Assembly (NCBI GenBank): GCA_003663565.1
Contig: QMTT01000092.1
Coordinates: 1 to 5,033, forward strand
Direction: 5' to 3'
Length of the DNA: 5,033 bases
DNA from: Thermoplasmata archaeon
GTDB taxonomy: Archaea > Thermoplasmatota > B47-G6 > B47-G6B > 47-G6
Part shown: positions 1 through 5,033 of the stretch, piece by piece
Layout: every line of letters begins with the position of its first letter
Position numbering within the stretch: the stretch's first letter is position 1
The notes under the pieces: generated by a model
Database searches by the model: none
Told to the model about the DNA's origin: nothing
What the model saw: only the letters and a program-made list of their open reading frames with translations
Position numbers and translations under genes: made by a program

Positions 1-1
1 C

Positions 2-850
2 CCACATATGACAGTGTACGAGAACATAGCGTTCCCACTTAAGATAAGAAAAGTTCCAGAGAATGAAATAAGAAAGAAAGTAAAAGAAGTTGCTGAGCTT
101 CTAGGAATAGACGATCTACTTAATAGAAAACCAAGAGAGCTTTCTGGAGGTCAGAGACAACGTGTAGCCCTTGGAAGAGCTATAATTAGACATCCAAAGG
201 TTTTCTTGATGGATGAGCCATTAAGCAATCTTGATGCAAAACTCCGTGTGAGAATGAGGAGTGAACTTAAGAGACTACAACGCACCCTTGGTGTTACAAC
301 TATATATGTGACGCACGATCAGGTAGAAGCTATGACAATGGGAGATAAAATAGCAATATTAAACAATGGAAGACTACAACAGGTTGGATCACCAGATGAT
401 GTTTACAATAAGCCGAAGAATCTGTTTGTTGCAGGCTTCATAGGATCACCACCGATGAACTTTGTGGATGCAACTCTCGTAGAAAAGGACAATAATATTT
501 GGATAGACTTTGGAGATTTTAGGCTTAAGTTGCCAGATGACATGGCTGAAGTCATAAGGTCCTCGAACTATGTTGGCAAGGAAGTAATATTTGGAATAAG
601 ACCGGAGGACATATACGATGCCCTTTTTGCCCAAGTGAAGATACCTGGAGAAAACATGGTCAAAGGAAGAATAGATATCGTTGAGCCTTTAGGAAACGTG
701 AACATAGTGCATTTTACTATTGGCAGAGTGCATTTTGTTGGACAATTTTCTAGAGAATCAAAAGTCAGAGAAGGAATGCAGATGGACATAGTCTTCGACA
801 TGACGAAAATACATATATTTGACAAGAAGACAGAAGAAGCAATAATCTAA
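2..850 (+). CDS. malK: MalK-type sugar ABC transporter ATPase, 5' end cut off by window
   Basis: This is the ATP-hydrolysing subunit of a maltose/maltodextrin ABC importer (CUT1 family), bound to the inner face of the membrane. The ATG at 8 is not the start: the frame is open to base 2 and reads [13 protein letters not shown], the segment after the Q-loop in MalK proteins. About 90 residues, including Walker A, should lie upstream. Counting from the Met at base 8, visible motifs are the signature LSGGQ (45-49), Walker B VFLMDEP (65-71, catalytic Glu70), the D-loop SNLD (73-76) and the H-loop His103. After about residue 150 comes the C-terminal regulatory OB/TOBE-type domain, ending in the family-typical KIHIFDK. 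The sequence closely resembles Thermococcus litoralis MalK from memory. The stop TAA is followed at once by an in-frame TGA. The next gene starts 30 bases later, so the two are probably cotranscribed. The sugar specificity is inferred from the neighbours. Confidence 0.95.
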   Translation, partial: PHMTVYENIAFPLKIRKVPENEIRKKVKEVAELLGIDDLLNRKPRELSGGQRQRVALGRAIIRHPKVFLMDEPLSNLDAKLRVRMRSELKRLQRTLGVTTIYVTHDQVEAMTMGDKIAILNNGRLQQVGSPDDVYNKPKNLFVAGFIGSPPMNFVDATLVEKDNNIWIDFGDFRLKLPDDMAEVIRSSNYVGKEVIFGIRPEDIYDALFAQVKIPGENMVKGRIDIVEPLGNVNIVHFTIGRVHFVGQFSRESKVREGMQMDIVFDMTKIHIFDKKTEEAII

Positions 851-869
851 TGAACCCTTAGAGCTCTTT

Positions 870-874
870 AGGTG
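870..874 (+). promoter_or_regulatory. Ribosome-binding site that selects the GTG start at 881
   Basis: AGGTG matches part of the archaeal Shine-Dalgarno consensus (GGAGGTGAT). It ends six bases before the GTG at 881, a normal spacing. It overlaps the other possible GTG start at 872 and therefore cannot serve it. Confidence 0.6.
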
Positions 875-880
875 TCTTTC

Positions 881-2869
881 GTGTATAAACTCCAAGATGT
901 AGTTGATGATCCATTCTTTGGACGAAAAGTCATTGTTGAGTTTTCAAAGCAGTATCTTGGGGAGAAATACGCTTATACTGTTGGAAACTTCAACGCATTC
1001 TTTCCCGGAAGTTTCAGAATGCACAAATCAAGGGATAGATTTTACATAAGAATACCCTTGCCTGAAGGTATATGGTACTATCTCTTTTATACTCCAGAAG
1101 GCTTCAAACTAGATGCTGAAAATCCTTTCCAAAGAGTATATGAAAACATTGCATACAACTTCTCATCTACGGTGAATGTGTGTAGTGTGAAACTTCAAGA
1201 TGGTACTTTGGAGGACATTGTTTATCATAGAACCACACCACTCTACGTGTTTTCTATTGACGAAAAAATAGTTTATGTGAGACTGCGCATAAGTAAAGAA
1301 CTTAGAGGAGATCCATTTATAATTCTCAAAAATGGAAAAATAAGGATGAAATTAATCACAGAAGACGAACTGTTCTCTTATTATGAAGTACTAATTCCTT
1401 TTAAGAGAACGTTAGAATATTCTTTCAATATAGAAACTTCCCAAAGGAATATTCACTATGGGCCATTTACAATCGATTTCGATGATCTCATGGGGGTTCT
1501 AAAAGCGCCAGATTGGGCGTATGATCTTAATTTCTATCAGATAATGATTGACAGGTTTTGCCCTAAGAGGAAGTTTCCTGATAAGCTTGGACATCTTGGA
1601 GGGGATATAAACTGTCTATTAGAAAAATTAAAGCATATTAATGATCTTGGAGTAAAAGCATTATATCTTACGCCAATATTCGAGTCTAGGACATACCATT
1701 CATATGATGTAGAAGATTATTATAATGTTGCAAGGAAATATGGTGGAAACGAAGCCTTTGTTAGACTACTAAAAAAAGCAAAAGATAGTGGCATTAAGAT
1801 ATTTCTTGATGGCGTTTTTCATCATACGAGCTTTTTTAATCCATTTTTCCAAGAGGCGCTTATTAAGGGACAAAGCTCTAAATACTTCCATTGGTATCGG
1901 ATACATTCTAATGAATATGATCTCAAAAGGATACGGAAGTTCTTACTAGAAAGGGCTTCAGGTATAAATTCTTTAAATGGGACTGTGTCTGAAAAAGCAT
2001 TACCTTATGAGACATTCTTTGGCGTTTGGCTTATGCCAAAGTTAAACCATGAGAACCCAGAAGTGAAGGCATTCGTAAGAGATGTAATCAACTATTGGAT
2101 CAATGAGTATGAAATCCATGGCTGGCGATTGGATGTAGCCCATGGTATTCCCCCAGAATTTTGGGAAGAAGTTCTTGGAGATCTTTTAGACAAATACTAT
2201 CTCTTTGGAGAAGTCATGGACGATGGAAGGATTTGGATCCACAAATGTTTTAATGGCCTTATGAACTATGTGCTTTATAAGTATATCCTCGAGTACTTTG
2301 TATATAAAAGAATAAGCAGCGAAGAATTCCTGAAAAGGCTTATGCTATTACGAGTATACTATGGGCCTTACGAGCATCTCATGTATAACTTTCTGGATAA
2401 CCATGATGTAAGTCGCTTTCTCGGACTCCTTAGCGGGGATGTTGATAGATATCTTTGTGCTTTAGTCTTCCTTTACACATATACTGGTATACCTTCTATT
2501 TTCTACGGAGATGAAATTGGTTTGAAAAATGTAAAGCTTTCTGATGAGGAACAGAGGGAACCTATGAATTGGGACAAAAATACTTGGAATAAGACCATAT
2601 TAGACACTACAAGAGCGCTCATAAGACTTCGAAATAGTAGAATAGAGCTCAGAAGAGGGATATTTATACCAATAAGATTCAAAAAAGACGTTCTCGATTA
2701 TGTGAGAGTCTATAAAGGAAATAAAATAAGAGTAATAATTAACTACTCGGGAGCTCCTGTTCAAAGAGCTATTTTAGGTAAAATTCTGCTCAGTAGGAAC
2801 GTCTCTAGATCCACACAAAATCTTATAACACTTCATCCAAAATCGTATGCACTTATTGATATAAGATAA
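881..2869 (+). CDS. Intracellular neopullulanase / cyclomaltodextrinase-type GH13 alpha-amylase
   Basis: This is a glycoside hydrolase family 13 enzyme that most likely hydrolyses maltodextrins, cyclodextrins or pullulan in the cytoplasm; there is no signal peptide. The start is GTG 881 (662 aa, MYKLQDVV...), not the in-frame GTG at 872, because of the ribosome-binding site at 870-874 and because the P. furiosus homologue (PF1939, from memory) also begins MYKL. In numbering from 881, residues 1 to about 205 form an E-set/CBM34- or CBM48-like N-domain. The (beta/alpha)8 barrel follows, from about residue 215 (FYQIMIDRF). Region I is DGVFHHTS (310-317). MPKLN (385-389) marks the neopullulanase subfamily (GH13_20). 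The nucleophile is Asp418 in GWRLDVAHG, the acid/base is Glu444 in FGEVMDD, and the transition-state Asp is Asp509 in LDNHD. A beta-sandwich C-domain ends the protein. Archaeal members of this type are also called maltogenic amylase or thermostable amylase, and the exact product pattern cannot be read from sequence. Confidence 0.93.
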   Translation: MYKLQDVVDDPFFGRKVIVEFSKQYLGEKYAYTVGNFNAFFPGSFRMHKSRDRFYIRIPLPEGIWYYLFYTPEGFKLDAENPFQRVYENIAYNFSSTVNVCSVKLQDGTLEDIVYHRTTPLYVFSIDEKIVYVRLRISKELRGDPFIILKNGKIRMKLITEDELFSYYEVLIPFKRTLEYSFNIETSQRNIHYGPFTIDFDDLMGVLKAPDWAYDLNFYQIMIDRFCPKRKFPDKLGHLGGDINCLLEKLKHINDLGVKALYLTPIFESRTYHSYDVEDYYNVARKYGGNEAFVRLLKKAKDSGIKIFLDGVFHHTSFFNPFFQEALIKGQSSKYFHWYRIHSNEYDLKRIRKFLLERASGINSLNGTVSEKALPYETFFGVWLMPKLNHENPEVKAFVRDVINYWINEYEIHGWRLDVAHGIPPEFWEEVLGDLLDKYYLFGEVMDDGRIWIHKCFNGLMNYVLYKYILEYFVYKRISSEEFLKRLMLLRVYYGPYEHLMYNFLDNHDVSRFLGLLSGDVDRYLCALVFLYTYTGIPSIFYGDEIGLKNVKLSDEEQREPMNWDKNTWNKTILDTTRALIRLRNSRIELRRGIFIPIRFKKDVLDYVRVYKGNKIRVIINYSGAPVQRAILGKILLSRNVSRSTQNLITLHPKSYALIDIR

Positions 2870-2934
2870 ATAGCGACATGGTATCGTGTATCTATTACAG
2901 AAAGTGTTCCTAATATATCTCTGTCTAAGTTAGT

Positions 2935-2958
2935 TACCAAAAAATATCTTATAATATT
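2935..2958 (+). promoter_or_regulatory. Candidate archaeal promoter (BRE + TATA-like) for malE
   Basis: An A-rich BRE-like run (ACCAAAAAA, from 2936) leads into an AT-rich TATA-like stretch, AATATCTTATAATATT. Initiation about 25 bases downstream of its left part would fall near 2970, giving a short leader that still holds the ribosome-binding site. The TATA stretch is itself an inverted repeat (AATAT 2943-2947 / ATATT 2954-2958), and a small palindrome CTAAGTTAG lies just upstream at 2925-2933. Either could be an operator, but both are short and AT-rich. A second TATA-like element, TAATATAT, lies at 2911-2918. The rest of the 2870-2986 gap shows no gene and no T-tract terminator after the amylase. 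Confidence 0.4.
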
Positions 2959-2972
2959 GCTTTATGAACATT

Positions 2973-2981
2973 GGGAGTGAT
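2973..2981 (+). promoter_or_regulatory. Strong ribosome-binding site of malE
   Basis: GGGAGTGAT is nearly complementary to the 3' end of archaeal 16S rRNA (one G short of GGAGGTGAT). It sits five bases before ATG 2987 and fixes that start. The nearby ATGs at 2964 and 2980 are out of frame. Confidence 0.75.
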
Positions 2982-2986
2982 GAAAT

Positions 2987-4285
2987 ATGAAGCTAAAGGT
3001 ACTGGGCACAATAACACTTTCTATAATAATTGCGCTTGCAGTATTCTCAGGCTGTGTCGGTGGAGGCGGTGAGGAAACACCCACCCCAAGTCCATCACCA
3101 TCCCCATCGCCTGGAGCTAGTCCATCACCAAGCCCAACTCCTCAAGAAAAAGTAACAATAGTAATATGGCACGCTCTTCAAGAATCTGAGCGTCAGGTTT
3201 TCGAGAATCTTATAGCACAGTTTGAGGCAGAGCATCCAAACATAGACGTTGTGCTCGAACAAAAGGCCTCACTTGAGACAACACTTAAGGCAGCGATTCC
3301 TGCAGGTCAAGGCCCAGATCTATTCATTTGGGCTCATGACTGGATTGGAAAGTTCGCAGAGGGCAATATGCTTAAGCCAATTGACAATTACATAACACAG
3401 GATATCCTTAACAAGTTCATAGACATTGCAAGCAATGCAATAGAATATAAAGGCCACTACTATGGAATGCCTATTTCAGGTGAGACTGTAACACTCATAT
3501 ACAACAAGGATCTCGTTCCAACACCACCTAAGACCTTTGATGAACTTGTTCAGATGGCTTCTCAGTTCTACAATCCAGATAACGACATGTATGGGCTTGC
3601 TAGCCCAATTGACCCATACTTCCTTTCAGCTTGGGCGCATGCGTTTGGAGGATACTACTTCGATGACGCTACGAAGACTCCTGGACTAGATCTTCCAGAG
3701 ACAATAAAGGGCTACGAGCTATTCTTCAATGAGCTATTCTTCAAGTATATGGCTCAAACAAGGGATTACAACTCACAGATGGCACTGTTCCTTGAGGGTA
3801 AGGCCCCATTCTTGATCAATGGTCCATGGAGTATAAAGCAGATAAGAGACTCAGGTATAAACTTTGGGTTGACACTAATTCCTAAGATCGTTGAAAATGA
3901 AAACGAGTATTATCCAAGGCCATATGCTGGAATAAAGATATTCTACGTAACAGCGAATGTTCCAGACGATAAGATGGATGCAATATGGGAGTTCCTTTCA
4001 TGGATGACACTAAACGAGAACACGGCTAAGACATTAGCATTACAGCTTGGATATATCCCTGTACTAAAAAGCTTAATAGAAGATCCAGACATAAAGAGTG
4101 ACCCAGTGATCTATGGGTTCATGAACCAACTCAATTATGCCATATTGATGCCAAAGAGCCCAGAAATGGGGAGTGTTTGGAGTCCAATAGACACTGCCAT
4201 AACGAAGATCGTAAGTGGCGAGATGAACATAGAGGATGCACTAAAAGAAGCCCAACAGAAGATATTACAGGAGCTTGGCTCCTAA
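2987..4285 (+). CDS. malE: Maltodextrin-binding lipoprotein of the ABC importer
   Basis: This 432-residue extracellular solute-binding protein (CUT1 / SBP family 1) captures maltodextrins and delivers them to the MalF/MalG channel. The N-terminus is a lipoprotein signal: Lys2 and Lys4, a hydrophobic core at 6-20, then the lipobox FSGC with Cys23 as probable lipid anchor. A short Gly stretch (VGGGG) and an extended Ser/Thr-Pro linker (31-52) come before the folded domain, which begins at about 54 (KVTIVIWHA). Family-typical segments include AGQGPDLFIWAHDWIGKFA (106-124), LIYNKD (170-175), SAWAHAFGGYYFDD (214-227), FLINGPW (275-281), LALQLGYIPVL (350-360) and PKSPEMGSVW (389-398). The sequence resembles P. 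furiosus PF1938 much more than the maltose/trehalose-binding protein of T. litoralis (both from memory), so longer maltodextrins are the inferred ligand. The gene has its own strong ribosome-binding site, a probable promoter and a terminator-like signal, and shows a codon bias typical of high expression. Confidence 0.94.
   Translation: MKLKVLGTITLSIIIALAVFSGCVGGGGEETPTPSPSPSPSPGASPSPSPTPQEKVTIVIWHALQESERQVFENLIAQFEAEHPNIDVVLEQKASLETTLKAAIPAGQGPDLFIWAHDWIGKFAEGNMLKPIDNYITQDILNKFIDIASNAIEYKGHYYGMPISGETVTLIYNKDLVPTPPKTFDELVQMASQFYNPDNDMYGLASPIDPYFLSAWAHAFGGYYFDDATKTPGLDLPETIKGYELFFNELFFKYMAQTRDYNSQMALFLEGKAPFLINGPWSIKQIRDSGINFGLTLIPKIVENENEYYPRPYAGIKIFYVTANVPDDKMDAIWEFLSWMTLNENTAKTLALQLGYIPVLKSLIEDPDIKSDPVIYGFMNQLNYAILMPKSPEMGSVWSPIDTAITKIVSGEMNIEDALKEAQQKILQELGS
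3077..3142 (+). repeat. Low-complexity Ser/Thr-Pro linker coding repeat, with an exact 12-base direct repeat
   Basis: Residues 31-52 of MalE are alternating SP and TP pairs (ten pairs), broken once by Gly-Ala at 43-44. At DNA level AGTCCATCACCA occurs exactly twice, at 3089-3100 and 3119-3130. The copies are 30 bases apart and in the same frame. Such linkers act as flexible, extended, often glycosylated stalks between the lipid anchor and the binding domain of archaeal lipoproteins; that role is inferred here. Confidence 0.85.
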
Positions 4286-4309
4286 GGGCTCTTTTATTTT
4301 TTAATTTTT
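4269..4309 (+). terminator. Terminator-like hairpin plus T-tracts at the end of malE
   Basis: AGGAGC (4269-4274) and GCTCCT (4278-4283) form a perfect six-base stem with a three-base loop, made from the last codons and the first base of the stop codon. Eight bases later come three T-runs, at 4292-4295, 4297-4302 and 4305-4309. T-runs alone can terminate archaeal transcription, so the T-tract is the stronger evidence. Because malF follows in the same direction, it probably acts as a partial terminator that lowers malF expression relative to malE. Confidence 0.6.
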
Positions 4310-4313
4310 GTAA

Positions 4314-4328
4314 GGATTAACCTTATAA
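4314..4328 (+). promoter_or_regulatory. Candidate TATA element for malF
   Basis: TTATAA at 4323-4328 follows a purine-rich BRE-like stretch (GGATTAACC, from 4314) and lies just after the malE T-tracts. With the usual archaeal spacing of about 25 bases, transcription would start near 4350, giving a leader of roughly 40 bases. It could give malF its own, weaker transcript. Confidence 0.4.
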
Positions 4329-4352
4329 CATGCTTATTGGGAGAAATTAACT

Positions 4353-4388
4353 CAAGTGACGAACCTCACTACTAGAGGTGACCACTTG
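4353..4388 (+). promoter_or_regulatory. Two-stem inverted repeat enclosing the malF ribosome-binding site
   Basis: The outer stem is CAAGTG (4353-4358) with CACTTG (4383-4388). The inner stem is ACCTC (4363-4367) with GAGGT (4375-4379), closing a seven-base loop; a small internal loop separates the two. The ribosome-binding site GAGGTGA (4375-4381), seven bases before ATG 4389, has most of its bases in the inner stem, and the outer stem ends directly at the start codon. The predicted RNA could hide the site from the ribosome. As DNA, the nested repeat (also AGTGA 4355-4359 / TCACT 4366-4370) could instead be an operator. The pairing is seen directly; its function is inferred. Confidence 0.45.
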
Positions 4389-5033
4389 ATGAAAAAACTC
4401 AGAGCACGAACTATTGCCGCCATTGTTTTCATCATACCAGGACTAGCAGCGTTTCTCATGTTTAATATATATCCCATAGTTTATTCCATATTCATTTCCT
4501 TTACGGATGCTAACTTGAAAAACTTCCCCATTGGAACACCTTCCATAGTTGGTCTCGATAATTATAGACGAGTCCTCTTTGACCCAGCGTTTAAGAGAGC
4601 TTTCATTTGGACATGGATATTCGTCCTCACAAGCGTCTCACTAAAGGTTCTGGTAGGACTTCTTCTTAGTATTTTGTATACAAATAGGTATGTCATTGGA
4701 AAATCCTTGTTCAGAGCACTTTTGATAATACCATGGGCATTACCTCTCCTGTTCTCCGTAACGATATGGAGGTTCATGTTTGATCCTGTATTTGGACCTG
4801 TAAACATAGTTTTATCGAACTACTTTGGCGTTACTAATCCACCACGGTGGACTGATCAGTTTACATGGGGCTTCATCGCATTAAACGTGATAGAAGTATG
4901 GTTAGCATATCCCTTTATGATGACCGTAATAACATCTGCGCTCCAGTCAGTTTCAGAAGATCTTATCGAGGCAGCAATAGTGGATGGAGCCACATACTGG
5001 CAGAGATTACGCCATATAATAATACCTCTCGTC
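4389..5033 (+). CDS. malF: MalF-type maltodextrin ABC transporter permease, 3' end cut off by window
   Basis: This membrane permease subunit (CUT1, binding-protein-dependent transport family) forms the sugar channel with MalG. The window holds 215 codons of a protein usually near 300 residues. The start ATG 4389 follows the strong ribosome-binding site GAGGTGA (4375-4381). A basic N-terminus (MKKLRAR) is followed by a first membrane helix at about 9-37, then a periplasm-like loop with GLDNYRRVL (55-63). Further hydrophobic segments lie at about 72-96, 108-127 and 162-185. The cytoplasmic EAA motif, which docks with MalK, is present: EAAIVDGA (194-201) followed by IIIPL (210-214). The short first loop resembles archaeal MalF more than E. 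coli MalF, which carries a large periplasmic insertion. MalG should follow beyond the window end. Confidence 0.93.
   Translation, partial: MKKLRARTIAAIVFIIPGLAAFLMFNIYPIVYSIFISFTDANLKNFPIGTPSIVGLDNYRRVLFDPAFKRAFIWTWIFVLTSVSLKVLVGLLLSILYTNRYVIGKSLFRALLIIPWALPLLFSVTIWRFMFDPVFGPVNIVLSNYFGVTNPPRWTDQFTWGFIALNVIEVWLAYPFMMTVITSALQSVSEDLIEAAIVDGATYWQRLRHIIIPLV

Noticed and set aside
8..10. ATG that could be taken as the start of the ATPase gene
   Set aside because: The frame is open upstream to base 2 and encodes family-conserved Pro-His before this Met; the nucleotide-binding Walker A part must precede it.
446..825. Two overlapping open frames on the - strand inside malK
   Set aside because: They lie antisense to a strongly conserved coding region, and their translations show no recognisable domain.
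860..867. Palindrome AGAGCTCT between malK and the GH13 gene
   Set aside because: Eight bases with no loop and no T-tract; too short to call a terminator or operator.
2897..2924. Inverted repeat ACAGA / TCTGT after the amylase gene
   Set aside because: Five-base arms 18 bases apart are expected by chance in AT-rich DNA, and no T-tract follows.
4562..4807. 81-codon open frame on the - strand
   Set aside because: It is antisense to malF, whose + strand reading gives clear membrane helices and an EAA motif.

Overview
The window looks like part of the genome of a hyperthermophilic archaeon. Arginine is coded mostly by AGA/AGG and isoleucine often by ATA. Ribosome-binding sites resemble GGAGGTGAT, there are archaeal-type TATA elements and T-tracts, and the proteins resemble those I remember from Pyrococcus/Thermococcus maltodextrin clusters. 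The DNA is AT-rich. Thermococcales is the closest fit by protein resemblance, but a Desulfurococcales-type host that shares such clusters cannot be excluded by eye.

All genes lie on the + strand and form one maltodextrin uptake and breakdown cluster. Positions 2-850 hold the 3' three quarters of malK, the ABC-transporter ATPase. After a 30-base gap comes a cytoplasmic neopullulanase/cyclomaltodextrinase-type GH13 enzyme (881-2869), with its start revised to the GTG at 881. An intergenic stretch of 117 bases with a likely promoter follows. Next is malE, the lipoprotein maltodextrin-binding protein (2987-4285). A 103-base gap then holds a terminator-like hairpin and T-tract, a TATA-like element and a two-stem inverted repeat over the next ribosome-binding site. 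The window ends inside malF, a permease subunit (4389-5033, open at its 3' end).

Together the genes describe one route. MalE, anchored outside the membrane, captures maltodextrins. MalF, with a MalG presumably encoded just past the window, forms the channel, MalK supplies the energy, and the GH13 enzyme cuts imported dextrins or cyclodextrins inside the cell.

The content is a known type of system, not a new one. The points that merit a second look are the control of the malE/malF boundary, the gene order, the codon-usage jump at malE, and the Ser/Thr-Pro linker with its in-frame DNA repeat. I see no RNA genes, CRISPR arrays or mobile elements, and no gap without a gene longer than 120 bases.
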